Source: Arthrobacter sp. ISL-65 (GTDB lineage Bacteria > Actinomycetota > Actinomycetes > Actinomycetales > Micrococcaceae). Taken from it: 64,000 nt of DNA. Each line of letters starts with the position of its first letter. Within the stretch, counting starts at the first letter, position 1. The notes below the pieces were generated by a model. It ran no database searches and was not told the origin of the DNA. It saw only the letters and a program-made list of their open reading frames with translations. Below are positions 8,824 to 17,803 of the stretch, in pieces. The stretch is taken from the NCBI RefSeq assembly GCF_018613795.1, contig NZ_JAGGPN010000032.1:1-64000 (forward strand). Direction: 5' to 3'. A program made the translations under genes and the position numbers.

Positions 8824-8943
8824 TTACTCGGCGTGCATGCGGGTCTGGTACCAGTAGGCTACCGAGGAATAGTCGGTGCCCTGGCGCCAAGCCGTTGAGC
8901 GGGCTATGTGGCTGCCAAAATTCCACGTTTCTTGCGTACCTTT
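8824..8943 (-). pseudogene. Fossil C-terminus of a GH172/DUF2961 enzyme
   Basis: Reading the minus strand, the last 19 codons before a TAA end in DYSSVAYWYQTRMHAE. The pattern DYSSVAYWYQ is the hallmark C-terminal motif I associate with DUF2961, now GH172. The frame stays open upstream to about 8943, but no domain is left, and the permease stop at 8987 follows. GH172 includes alpha-fructofuranosidase/difructose-dianhydride I enzymes, which fits this locus. No start codon or ribosome site is apparent. I infer that most of the gene was deleted. Confidence 0.7.
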
Positions 8944-8986
8944 CGATTTTCCCGTGCGGGTTGTTGTTCGATTCGTTGTTGGTGGT

Positions 8987-9934
8987 TTAGCCCTTGACGG
9001 CGCCGAGCGTCATGCCTGCGACGATCTTGCGCTGCAAGAGAAGGGTGAGGAGGATGACCGGGATGGAGTACACGGCGGCCAGCGCCGTCATGGATCCCCA
9101 GTCCAGGCCGAACTGGGTCTGGAAGTTTGCGATCACCACGGGGGTGGTCTGGGAGCGGATCGCAGTCATCAGGAGGGCGAAAAGGAATTCGTTCCAGGAG
9201 GCCAGGAAGGCGAAGATCGCGGTAACGGCGATGCCGCCGGAGACCACCGGGATCACCACCCGCCAGAGGGCGCCGAGCCTGCTGCAACCGTCCACCGTGG
9301 CGGCCTCTTCCAAGTCGTTGGGAACGGCTTCGAAGAAGCTGGACATCAGCCAGATGGAGAGCGGCAGGGAGATCGTGGTGTGGGCAATGGACAGCGCGAC
9401 AGGAGTGTCGGCGAGGCCCAAGGACGCCATCATGGATGCCAGTGGAATGCCGATGGCCACGGGCGGCACCATGCGGGTGACGAGGGCAGCCATGATGAAG
9501 ATCCGGCCGCTGAGGGTCTTGTACCGGGTGATGCCGTAGGCCGCCGGTACCGCCAGTACCAGCGACAGCACAGTGCTGATGATGGCCGTCTGGACGCTGT
9601 TGATGAAGGAAGCCAGGACGCCGCTGCGGCCCAGTGCGTTGGTGTAGTTCTCCAGCGTCCATTCCCTGGGGAGGATGGTCGGCGGTACCGCGATGGTATC
9701 TATGGGGGTTTTGAAGGATGTGAAGAGCAGGTACAGGAAGGGGAACCCGTAGAGCACCATCGCCGCGGCGAGGAGGACCCAGAGCAGGGTCCGGGTACTC
9801 CGACGGCCTGCTTCCAGGCCTTCCCGGTTGACACCCCGACGCCTATAGGGTCGCGTGGCGGTGTGCACGGCAGGTTCCGTGGGCACTCCGGCCGGCGCCC
9901 CGGCGTCGTGCGTTGTTCGTTCAGCTACGCGCAT
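8987..9934 (-). CDS. ABC sugar permease, MalG type
   Basis: A 315-residue inner-membrane permease with six predicted helices after a 45-residue basic N-terminal extension. The EAA loop reads EAATVDGCSRLGALWRVVIP, where the ATPase docks. It ends in the family tail VAGMTLGAVKG. Its start codon overlaps the stop of the upstream permease (position 9934), so the two are translationally coupled. No ATPase gene is nearby, as is common in actinobacteria that share an MsiK-type ATPase. Likely cargo: fructan oligosaccharides or difructose anhydrides. Confidence 0.92.
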   Translation of the reverse strand: MRVAERTTHDAGAPAGVPTEPAVHTATRPYRRRGVNREGLEAGRRSTRTLLWVLLAAAMVLYGFPFLYLLFTSFKTPIDTIAVPPTILPREWTLENYTNALGRSGVLASFINSVQTAIISTVLSLVLAVPAAYGITRYKTLSGRIFIMAALVTRMVPPVAIGIPLASMMASLGLADTPVALSIAHTTISLPLSIWLMSSFFEAVPNDLEEAATVDGCSRLGALWRVVIPVVSGGIAVTAIFAFLASWNEFLFALLMTAIRSQTTPVVIANFQTQFGLDWGSMTALAAVYSIPVILLTLLLQRKIVAGMTLGAVKG

Positions 9935-10821
9935 CAGCTGTCCTTTCCTGGCCGCCAGATGGTGGACACCGCGACGAATGCGACGGCGAGCATGGCCAGC
10001 AGGTAGAGGGTGCCCATGGCGCTGGCCAGTCCGGGGTCACCAAAGCGGATCATGGTCCGGTAGATCAGCAGGCTCATGGTTTCCGAGGCGGATTGTGGGC
10101 CGCCGTTGGTTTGGATGAGGATGGTATCGAACGCGCGGGCTGCGTCAATTCCGCGGACCACCAGCGCCACGGCGATGACAGGCCGCAGGAGGGGCAGGAT
10201 GATGCGGAACAGCAGCGCTGGTGCGCGTGCACCGTCCAGGCGTGCTGCTTCGATCAGGTCCCCGGGAATGTTCTGGAGTCCTGCAAAGAGCACCAGGCAC
10301 ATGAACGATGTGGTCAGCCAGATGTCTGGGATGGCCACGGAAAAGAGCACGATGCCCGGATCCGACAGCCAGCCGATCTGGTTGGGGTTGGACAGGACGC
10401 CGGCCTGGTGCAGGAGAGTCCCGATGAGGCCGAAGTTGTCGATCATCAGGAACTTCCAGAGGAGACCTGCCACGATAGGCGCGATCATCAGCGGATACAT
10501 AAAGACGGTCCGCCAGATTTGGGAGCTGCGCCCGAGGGCGGTGAACAGCAGAGCCATTCCCAGCCCCAAGGCGAATTCGAGGGTGACCACCACCAGGGTG
10601 TAGGCCAGGGTCCGCCATCCGGCACCCGTGAAGGCCTCGGAGGCGAAGGCCCGGAAGTAGTTGTCCAGGCCCACGAAGTCGCGGGGGCCGCCCGCTATCG
10701 GTGAGATCTTGAAGAAGCTGTCCGCCACGAGGCGGAACAGAGGGAAAGCCACAAAAACTGCAAGAAACAGCGCCGCTGGTGTCATCAGGAACAATGCGAA
10801 ACGGCGATCGGAGATGCGCAC
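9934..10821 (-). CDS. ABC sugar permease, MalF type
   Basis: A 295-residue permease with six hydrophobic helices, the first starting at about residue 8, and an EAA loop (EAARLDGARAPALLFRIILP). It pairs with the MalG-type gene, overlapping it by one base. The binding-protein gene lies 66 bp upstream. A 14-bp hairpin in that gap probably lowers read-through or protects the upstream mRNA, giving more binding protein than permease. Confidence 0.92.
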   Translation of the reverse strand: MRISDRRFALFLMTPAALFLAVFVAFPLFRLVADSFFKISPIAGGPRDFVGLDNYFRAFASEAFTGAGWRTLAYTLVVVTLEFALGLGMALLFTALGRSSQIWRTVFMYPLMIAPIVAGLLWKFLMIDNFGLIGTLLHQAGVLSNPNQIGWLSDPGIVLFSVAIPDIWLTTSFMCLVLFAGLQNIPGDLIEAARLDGARAPALLFRIILPLLRPVIAVALVVRGIDAARAFDTILIQTNGGPQSASETMSLLIYRTMIRFGDPGLASAMGTLYLLAMLAVAFVAVSTIWRPGKDS

Positions 10822-10845
10822 GGTTTTCTCTTCCGCTGGTTGGGG

Positions 10846-10882
10846 CCGCGGCCGGCACCGGTCACCCAGGTGCCGGCCGCGG
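10846..10882 (-). terminator. Intercistronic hairpin between binding protein and permease
   Basis: CCGCGGCCGGCACC pairs perfectly with GGTGCCGGCCGCGG (14 bp, 9-base loop) just after the binding-protein stop codon. There is no U tract, so it is more likely an attenuator or mRNA-stabilising element than a full terminator. Confidence 0.6.
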
Positions 10883-10887
10883 GGGTC

Positions 10888-12171
10888 TTACTTGAGGAGG
10901 TCCTCGATCTGCTTCTTGGCATCGGCGAGGAGGGTGGCGGAGTCACCGCCGGCCACGGCCTTCTGCAGCATGGGAACCAGGACGGTGTCCACGATCTGCT
11001 GCCACTTCTCGGTGGCCGGGCGGGTGGCAGTGGCGTTGCCCTTGAGGGTTTCGATCAGCGGCTTAAAGCTCTCGTAGCCTGCCTTGTCCTGGTACTTCTC
11101 AAAAGCAGAGATGCGGGAGGCCAGGCCCAGGCTGGATTCGATGCCCATGCTGTTGTAGTCGTAGGCGCACTTGACGAACTTCTTGGCCGCGTCCATGTTC
11201 TTGGTGGCCTTCGGGACGGTGAGGTACCAAGGGCCGGGAACGGCCCCGACGCCGGCAGAACCGGCGATCATGGGAGCCGCTCCCACTTTGCCGGCCACCG
11301 GTGAATCCTTGGGAATCTGCCGGTAGGCGTGGGCCCAGAAACGTGTCATCGCCGTCTTGCCCTGGTTGAACAGGTTTTGCGCGGCGGCCCAGTCCACCTG
11401 CGCGGCACCGGAGGGAGCGGATTTGGCAAGGCCGACGTAGAAATCAAGCGCTTCCTTGTGGGCGGCGTTGTCAATGACCACCTTGTTGTTCTCGTCCAGG
11501 ACCATCGGCGAGCCGGCCTGCAGGACGTGGGACAGCCATTCGGTTTCCACACCGCCCTTGACGTCCGTGCCGAACATGCCGTCCTTGGTAAAGAACTCGG
11601 AGATGTCCTGATACTGCTTCCAAGTGGTGGGGGCGGCCAGGTCGTAGCCATACTTGGTCTTGAAATCGGCCTTGTTCTTGGCGTCTTCGAACAGGTCCTT
11701 GCGGTACAGGATGATTTCGGCGTTGGTCCAGGCGGGCATGCCGATGAAGTGCCCGTCCACGTTGGCTTCCTTGACCAGGGCCGGGAAGATATCCTTTTTC
11801 GCCTCGTCGGTGAAAAGCTCGTCAATGGGCTGGACGGCGTCCTTGAAGCTAGGCAGCCATACTGAGTCCAGGGCGGCCACGTCGAAGGAAACGTTGCCGG
11901 AGGAAAATTCGCTGGAGAGTCGGTTGAACATGCCGTCGTAAGGCAGTTCGACGAAGTTGGCGCTAACGCCTGTTTCTTTCTTGCACTGTTCGGCCACACC
12001 TGTCAGTTCGGCGTGGCCACCGGCCTCGACGAGGACGTTGACTGTGCTGGCGCCGGCGCTACCCGACGTTGCAGCCGGGCCCCCCGCGCCGCAGGCGGTT
12101 GCTGCCAGAAGCACCGCGGTGGACAGCCCGCCAATGGCGGTGATCCGGGAAATCGTGGTTCGAGAGGACAT
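10888..12171 (-). CDS. ABC sugar-binding lipoprotein
   Basis: A 427-residue extracellular solute-binding protein (SBP_bac_1 type). It starts MSSRTT, eight bases after an AAAGGGAG ribosome site. The longer open frame upstream has no such site and would spoil the signal. The signal peptide ends in a lipobox ATAC with lipid Cys27. The mature part has the family features (TYLTVPKATKN, KFVKCAYDY). It heads the transporter operon. A LacI operator 88 bp upstream points to induction by the sugar. Confidence 0.93.
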   Translation of the reverse strand: MSSRTTISRITAIGGLSTAVLLAATACGAGGPAATSGSAGASTVNVLVEAGGHAELTGVAEQCKKETGVSANFVELPYDGMFNRLSSEFSSGNVSFDVAALDSVWLPSFKDAVQPIDELFTDEAKKDIFPALVKEANVDGHFIGMPAWTNAEIILYRKDLFEDAKNKADFKTKYGYDLAAPTTWKQYQDISEFFTKDGMFGTDVKGGVETEWLSHVLQAGSPMVLDENNKVVIDNAAHKEALDFYVGLAKSAPSGAAQVDWAAAQNLFNQGKTAMTRFWAHAYRQIPKDSPVAGKVGAAPMIAGSAGVGAVPGPWYLTVPKATKNMDAAKKFVKCAYDYNSMGIESSLGLASRISAFEKYQDKAGYESFKPLIETLKGNATATRPATEKWQQIVDTVLVPMLQKAVAGGDSATLLADAKKQIEDLLK

Positions 12172-12258
12172 CGCTGTCGACTCCCTTTCTTTTGAACGGA
12201 ATCTACGGTTGGGGTGATGAGGTCTGGAACTCAAGTCATTGTCGGTGAAAAACCGTTT

Positions 12259-12276
12259 TGCCAAATCGACTTGGCA
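12259..12276. promoter_or_regulatory. LacI-type operator of the fructan transporter operon
   Basis: TGCCAAATCGACTTGGCA is an 18-bp dyad centred on CG, with one mismatch per nine-base half. That is the classical form of LacI-family operators. It lies upstream of the binding-protein gene and is probably bound by the LacI protein encoded at 7733-8776. Confidence 0.7.
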
Positions 12277-12815
12277 TCAGATTAGGGCCGGTGGCAGAGA
12301 CGTGTCAAGCATCACTCAGAAGTCTTCTGGGACCTCTTGACGACGCGATGACAGTCGCCATACAGTCGGCTGCGGCCGAGGGGAAATCGTTTTGGCACTT
12401 TTGGCAAGATGCCACGTCTTTGCGCCCGGCAGACCACCTTGGCGTTCGGCACCCTCCCCAGCCTTCCGCGCGTTCAATCGGGAAACCTCGGTTCCTCTCG
12501 TCACCAATTCAAAGGAGAACAGATAAAGCCCATCCCGGACGTCGGCCGCAGGAGCGTGCTTCGGGCCTTCTCCCTGGACCAGTTCCAACCGTTCCAGAGC
12601 AGCAACTCCTTCAGGGCAACGCCGTAAACGCGACGCCATGACAGGGCCCCATCGCGGAGAGAACAACGACGACGACGCCGCCCCAGGGTGATGTCCGCGG
12701 CAAATGTGGAGGATCCGGGCTCGCGCCATCATAGTTAAGCTCTTGGGCTTGCACTTATGCGCTTATGGGTACGGTCACCGCATGAATGCAGGACAGAAAC
12801 GAACAGGGGCTTGAA
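12277..12815. other. Intergenic region between fructan operon and ole cluster
   Basis: About 540 bp without a supportable gene. It separates divergent operons. A tandem pair TTTTGGCAC/TTTTGGCAA at about 12389-12406 echoes the TTGGCA half of the LacI operator and might be an auxiliary site. Open frames here are short, lack ribosome sites and resemble nothing I know. Confidence 0.5.
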
Positions 12816-13838
12816 TTGGCAGGGAATGCAACCTTCCGGCATAGCAACACCGCGCTGCTTTCGGTGAGCAGCGTCGAGGCTCCGAGGATCGTGAGTTCCA
12901 CAGATTTCGACCGGAGGCTGGCTTCGACCTTGCAGCGGCTGAAGTTCCCGCCACGGCTGCTGGAGCGCGTTGCCGGCATAACGCACCGCCGCTGGTGGGC
13001 CGCCGGCACATCCTTCGATGATGCGGCAATCGAAGCGGGCGCGAAGGCCCTGGCCGAGGCTGGCATCGAAGCGTCCGAAATCGGCCTGCTGATCAACACC
13101 TCGGTCACCCGGCGCAACCTCGAACCGTCTGTCGCGGTGAAGATCCACCACGGACTAAGCCTGCCGTCGTCGGCCATGAACTTCGATCTGGCCAACGCCT
13201 GCCTCGGATTCGTCAACGGCATGGCCCTGGCGGCCAACATGATCGACTCCGGCCAGATTAAGTACGCGATGATCGTCAACGGCGAAGATGCCCAGGCCAC
13301 GCAGGAGGCCACTTTGGCCAGGCTGCAGCGGCCTGAGACGACCCGCGAGGACTTCAACCGCGAGTTCGCCACTCTCACCCTGGGCTCCGGCGCCGCTGCA
13401 GCGGTGCTGGGCCCGGCAAACCAGCACCCCGGCGCGCACCGGATCGTCGGCGGCGTGATGCGGGCCGGCACCGAGCATCATGAACTGTGCGTGGGCGGGA
13501 TCGACGGCATGGCCACCGACACCAAGGGCCTGCTCGACGGCGGCCTGCAGCTCGTGGTGGACGCCTGGCACGAGGCCCAGCCGGAGTGGGACTGGGGCTC
13601 GATGGACCGCTACGTCACGCACCAGGTCAGCAATGCCTATACGAAGGCCATCATCGACGCCATCGACCTGGACCCGGACAGGGTGCCCATCACGTTCCCG
13701 CACTGGGGAAACGTGGGCCCGGCCTCCCTCCCCATGACCCTCGCCGCCGAGGCGCAAACCCTCGAAACCGGGAACCGCGTGCTGTGCATGGGCGTTGGTT
13801 CCGGTCTGAACACCGCCATGATGGAAATCGTTTGGTAG
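12816..13838 (+). CDS. oleA: OleA: thiolase-fold acyl-CoA condensing enzyme
   Basis: A 340-residue enzyme that joins two fatty acyl-CoAs head to head to a 2-alkyl-3-ketoacid, the first step of long-chain olefin synthesis. The nucleophilic Cys sits in LANACLGF (residue 129). The OleA-specific Glu is in RRNLEPS, and the catalytic His in FPHWGNVG. I prefer the TTG at 12816, six bases after AGGGG, giving the family start MAGNATFRHSNTALL. An ATG at 12786 lacks a ribosome site. It is the first gene of oleA-oleBC-oleD. Confidence 0.93.
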   Translation: MAGNATFRHSNTALLSVSSVEAPRIVSSTDFDRRLASTLQRLKFPPRLLERVAGITHRRWWAAGTSFDDAAIEAGAKALAEAGIEASEIGLLINTSVTRRNLEPSVAVKIHHGLSLPSSAMNFDLANACLGFVNGMALAANMIDSGQIKYAMIVNGEDAQATQEATLARLQRPETTREDFNREFATLTLGSGAAAAVLGPANQHPGAHRIVGGVMRAGTEHHELCVGGIDGMATDTKGLLDGGLQLVVDAWHEAQPEWDWGSMDRYVTHQVSNAYTKAIIDAIDLDPDRVPITFPHWGNVGPASLPMTLAAEAQTLETGNRVLCMGVGSGLNTAMMEIVW

Positions 13839-16486
13839 CCGTCGACTGGCCCGGCGTGGACCCCGAATGGTCGCGCGAAATCGACGTGGCGTCATCTTCC
13901 GCCGCAGATGACCCCGGAACCGTGCGCCGCTGGCATCTGCTCGACAATGGCGCCCAGCTCTCCCGCCGTGGCCTGACTCCGTCCGGCACTCTGCTGTGCG
14001 TGCACGGCAACCCGACATGGTCCTACCTGTGGCGGACCCTGCTGGCCGCCGGAACCGACCCCGCACATGCGTGGCGCGTGGTGGCGGTGGACCAGCTGGA
14101 CATGGGCTACTCGGAGCGCACCGGCACCTTCCGGCGCCTGGCGGACCGGATCAACGACCTGGGCGACCTTACCGACGCGCTCGGTCTGGACGGGCCGGTG
14201 GTCACCGTGGGCCACGACTGGGGCGGCGTGATCAGTTTGGGCTGGGCCCTGGCCCATCCGCAGCAGCTCGCCGGCGTGGTGCTGACCAACACCGCCGTCC
14301 ACCAGCCCTCCGGCTCCGGAATCCCGCCGGCGCTGCGGCTTGCCCTGCACCCTGCGGTGCACCGCTGGGGAACGACGACGTCGGACACCTTCCTGCGGGT
14401 GACGCATTCCTTGGCCCACCCGCCGCTTACCGCTGAGATCCGCAACGCCTTCATGGCCCCCTACCGCGGTGCCGAGCGCCGCACCGGCGTCGGGAACTTC
14501 GTCGCGGACATTCCCGCCGACGCGTCGCATCCCAGCTTCCCGGCGCTCAGCGGTGTCGCCGAGGAGCTGCGCGGGCTGAGGGTTCCGGCCCTGATGCTCT
14601 GGGGACCGCGGGACCCGATCTTTTCCGACCGGTACCTCAAGGACCTCATCGGCCGGCTACCGCACGCAAGAGTGCACCGCTTCGAGGCGGCCGGCCACCT
14701 GGTCGCGGAAGACCGGGACATTGCCACTCCTGTCTTCGAGTGGCTGGCCGAACTTGGCCGGGACAGCGGACCCGATCCTCAACAGACAAACGCCCCGACC
14801 GACGGCGTCTCGCCGCTTTGGGCGCCGCTCACCGAGCTGGCGGCGGGAGCCGCCGGCGGGGATATCGCCGTCGCGGAAATGGCCGCGGACGGCAACGTCG
14901 CCCGCACGCTCAGCTGGCGGGAGCTTGAACAGAGCATCGCCGCCCTCGCGGCGGGCCTGAAGGAAGCCGGCGTACGGCACGGCTGCCGGGTGAGCCTGAT
15001 GGTTCCGCCGGGCGTGGACCTGACCGTAGCCCTCTATGCGTGCCTGCGGCTGGGGGCCGTGGCGGTCGTGGCCGACGCCGGGCTGGGAACCAGGGGCCTG
15101 AGCCGTGCCGTGAAGGGCGCCACCCCGGATTTCCTCATCGGAATCGACAGGGCGCTGGCAGCTGCCGCGGTACTCGGCTGGCCGGGACGGCGCATCAGTG
15201 TGCAGGACCTGCCGGCCGCCCGCCGCCGAATCCTGGGCGCCGAAACCTCCCTCGGCGCCCTCGCCCGGCGCGGAGCGAGCCTCAGCCCGGAACCGCCGGT
15301 AGAGGCTCCGGATCCGGATGCCGACGCCGCCGTACTCTTCACGTCCGGCTCCACCGGTCCCGCCAAGGGCGTGCTCTACACGCACCGGCAGCTGGCCGCG
15401 ATGCGGGATACGGTGGCCGAGACTTTCGGGATCAGACCGGGCGCACGTCTGGTGGCGGGCTTTGCCCCGTTCGCCCTGCTGGGGCCCGCGCTCGGAGCGG
15501 TCTCGGTGACGCCTGCCATGGACGTCACTGCGCCCCGAACTTTGACGGCCCCTGCGCTGGCGGATGCCGCCGCGGCCATAGACGCTACCGTGGTTTTCGC
15601 CTCGCCGGCGGCCTTGCGCAACGTTCTTGCCACCCGGGATGGCCTGAGCGGGCCTGGGCATAAAGCCCTGGAAGGTGTCGTGTTGCTGCTGTCTGCCGGC
15701 GCGCCCATCCCCGAACCGCTCCTGGCGGCGGTGCAGCGGCTGGTGCCCCGGGCCTCGCTGCATACGCCGTACGGGATGACCGAGGCGCTGCCGGTCACCG
15801 ACATCAGCCTCGAACAAATCCAGGCCGCCGATGCCGACGCTGCCGCCGGAACTGTGGAGGGAGCGGGCAATGGCGTGTGCGTGGGGAGGCCTGTGCATGG
15901 CGCCCGCGTGGCCGTCGTCCCACTGGCCGCGGATGGCACCGCGCCCGGGACCGATTTCGTGACGGAAGCTGGGGTGACCGGCGAGATCCTCGTCAGTTCC
16001 CCACACGTCAAGGAAGCTTACGACAGGCTCTGGCTGACCCAGCGGGATAGCAGCAGTCTGCCAGGATGGCACCGCACCGGCGACGTCGGGCACTTCGACG
16101 CTGCTGGCCGGCTCTGGGTGGAAGGACGTCTCGCCCATGTCGTGACGGCGCCCGGTGCTGTGGTGACGCCCGTGGGCGCTGAGCAGGCCATTGAACGCCT
16201 GGACCACGTCGGCCTGGCCGCCGTCGTCGGGGTCGGTCCGTCCGGAACGCAGGCCGTCGTCGCCGTCGTCGAGACCGTACCTCCCGCCCGCAAAGCGGGC
16301 CCTGCTGCGCCGCAGCTTGCCGGGCGCGTCCGCGGGGCGGCCCTTGAGGCGGGCGTTAATGTCTCCGCTGTGCTCGCAGTCCCGGCGCAGCCCACCGACA
16401 TCCGGCACAACGCCAAGATCGACAGGACACGCCTATCCCGGTGGGCTTCACGGGTGCTGGCCGGCGGCCGTCCGGGCCAGCCATGA
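13832..16486 (+). CDS. oleBC: OleBC fusion: beta-lactone decarboxylase plus beta-lactone synthetase
   Basis: An 884-residue fusion. Residues 1-310 are an alpha/beta hydrolase of the haloalkane-dehalogenase type: HGNP oxyanion loop, nucleophile D129 in VGHDWGG, and a late His in EAAGHLVAED. This is OleB, which decarboxylates beta-lactones to cis-olefins. Residues 330-880 are an AMP-dependent synthetase, OleC, with P-loop LFTSGSTGPAKG at about 501-512 and HRTGDVGHFD near 745. The TTG start overlaps the oleA stop by seven bases, behind GGAA. Fused OleBC is the form known in Micrococcus and related genera. Confidence 0.92.
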   Translation: MVAVDWPGVDPEWSREIDVASSSAADDPGTVRRWHLLDNGAQLSRRGLTPSGTLLCVHGNPTWSYLWRTLLAAGTDPAHAWRVVAVDQLDMGYSERTGTFRRLADRINDLGDLTDALGLDGPVVTVGHDWGGVISLGWALAHPQQLAGVVLTNTAVHQPSGSGIPPALRLALHPAVHRWGTTTSDTFLRVTHSLAHPPLTAEIRNAFMAPYRGAERRTGVGNFVADIPADASHPSFPALSGVAEELRGLRVPALMLWGPRDPIFSDRYLKDLIGRLPHARVHRFEAAGHLVAEDRDIATPVFEWLAELGRDSGPDPQQTNAPTDGVSPLWAPLTELAAGAAGGDIAVAEMAADGNVARTLSWRELEQSIAALAAGLKEAGVRHGCRVSLMVPPGVDLTVALYACLRLGAVAVVADAGLGTRGLSRAVKGATPDFLIGIDRALAAAAVLGWPGRRISVQDLPAARRRILGAETSLGALARRGASLSPEPPVEAPDPDADAAVLFTSGSTGPAKGVLYTHRQLAAMRDTVAETFGIRPGARLVAGFAPFALLGPALGAVSVTPAMDVTAPRTLTAPALADAAAAIDATVVFASPAALRNVLATRDGLSGPGHKALEGVVLLLSAGAPIPEPLLAAVQRLVPRASLHTPYGMTEALPVTDISLEQIQAADADAAAGTVEGAGNGVCVGRPVHGARVAVVPLAADGTAPGTDFVTEAGVTGEILVSSPHVKEAYDRLWLTQRDSSSLPGWHRTGDVGHFDAAGRLWVEGRLAHVVTAPGAVVTPVGAEQAIERLDHVGLAAVVGVGPSGTQAVVAVVETVPPARKAGPAAPQLAGRVRGAALEAGVNVSAVLAVPAQPTDIRHNAKIDRTRLSRWASRVLAGGRPGQP

Positions 16487-17466
16487 GGGTCCTCGTCACC
16501 GGCGCTAGCGGGCTGCTCGGGCGGGAAGTGGCCCGGCTGCTGGTCCGCCAGGGCCATGCCGTGGCTACGTTCCAGCGCCGTCCATCAGGAGTCGACGGCG
16601 CTGCGGACTTCTGCGGGTCCGTCACGGACGACGACGCCGTCTGTCGCGCCGTCGCCGGCGCCGAGGGCGTGATCCACCTGGCCGCGAAAGTGTCTTTTAC
16701 GGGCCGTGCCGCGGAGTTCGACGAGGTGAACGTCGAAGGCACGCGCCGCCTGCTCCGTGCCGCCCATGCGGGGGGCGTGCGGGACCTGGTGTTCGTCTCC
16801 TCCCCGTCCGTGGCCAACTCGGGCGCCGCCATCGCCGGGCTGGGCGCGGAGCCGGCTGACCCGGAGCATGCCCACGGCGACTACTCCCGCACCAAGGCCG
16901 AGGCGGAGCTGCTGGCGCTGGCAGCGGACGCTCCGGAATTCCGGGTTGCGGCGGTGCGTCCGCACATCGTCTGGGGCCCCGGCGACACGCAACTGGTGGA
17001 ACGGGTCCTGGCACGTGCCGGCCGCGGCCGCCTGCCGCTGCTCGACGCCGGTGCGGCCCTGATCGACACCACCTACGTGGACAACGCCGCCTCTGCCATC
17101 GTCGCCGCGCTGCACCGCATGGAACACGTCCATGGCAGGGCCCTGGTTGTGAGCAACGGCGAGCCCCGCCCGGTCGGCGAGCTGCTGGCGGGGATCTGCG
17201 CTGCGGGGGGCGTCCCCGCGCCGTCGTGGAGTGTGCCGGGTGGGGTGGCACGGGCGGCGGGAGCGGTGGTGGAGAAGCTCTGGACCTGGGCCGGGCGGAA
17301 AGAGGAGCCGCCCATGACCAGGTTCCTTGCTGAGCAGCTCTCCACCGCCCACTGGTTCGACCAGCGCGAGACCCGTGAACTCCTTGACTGGACGCCCGCC
17401 GTCTCGCTGGATGACGGACTGGCGAAGCTGGCCGAGCACCACAGTTCCCGGTCAGCGGCCGGCTGA
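16483..17466 (+). CDS. oleD: OleD: NADPH-dependent 2-alkyl-3-ketoacid reductase
   Basis: A 327-residue short-chain (extended) dehydrogenase reducing the OleA product to a 2-alkyl-3-hydroxy acid. The Rossmann motif is VTGASGLLG at residues 5-13. The catalytic pair is Y/K in YSRTK, preceded by SSPSVANSG. The ATG overlaps the oleBC stop (ATGA), so I start here rather than at an upstream in-frame codon inside oleBC. It completes the ole set and is followed by a gene-free gap. Confidence 0.92.
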   Translation: MRVLVTGASGLLGREVARLLVRQGHAVATFQRRPSGVDGAADFCGSVTDDDAVCRAVAGAEGVIHLAAKVSFTGRAAEFDEVNVEGTRRLLRAAHAGGVRDLVFVSSPSVANSGAAIAGLGAEPADPEHAHGDYSRTKAEAELLALAADAPEFRVAAVRPHIVWGPGDTQLVERVLARAGRGRLPLLDAGAALIDTTYVDNAASAIVAALHRMEHVHGRALVVSNGEPRPVGELLAGICAAGGVPAPSWSVPGGVARAAGAVVEKLWTWAGRKEEPPMTRFLAEQLSTAHWFDQRETRELLDWTPAVSLDDGLAKLAEHHSSRSAAG

Positions 17467-17803
17467 TGGCCTCCTCACGCTCCCACTAGGAGCGGCTATT
17501 TCCGGCGGCTGATGCGCGAATCTCTCGTGTTGACCGTGCGGGCGGGTGGGATCGAACAATAGGGAAAGGTGGGAGCCGATCAGGGCTGCAGAGGTGCTGG
17601 TGAACGTGCAAAGCGCTTCATGAGCCATTGAGCAACGCATATTCGGTAACCTCAACAGACACCACCATGATCCGGCCCAAACCTCGACTTGTGCCACGGC
17701 CCAAGGCGGGACTACGGTTCACGGGAACAACGGCACATTGGTATGCGTTGCAGTGTCGTGAAAAAGAACATCAGAGAAAACATGAGAAATGAGAAGCACC
17801 TAA
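17467..17803. other. Gene-free intergenic region
   Basis: About 340 bp between oleD and the DUF4193 gene. It is less GC-rich than its surroundings, especially at 17740-17800. I see no gene, RNA or strong hairpin. It must contain the DUF4193 promoter. Confidence 0.5.

Noticed and set aside
12316-12732. 138-codon minus-strand frame in the ole-fructan gap
   Set aside because: No family resemblance, no ribosome site, and composition like random GC-rich DNA.
14657-16408. 583-codon minus-strand open frame opposite oleBC
   Set aside because: A GC-rich shadow of oleBC: no motifs, Arg/Gly/Pro-rich, no ribosome site. The same applies to the long opposite-strand frames over the MoxR, VWA and abfA genes.
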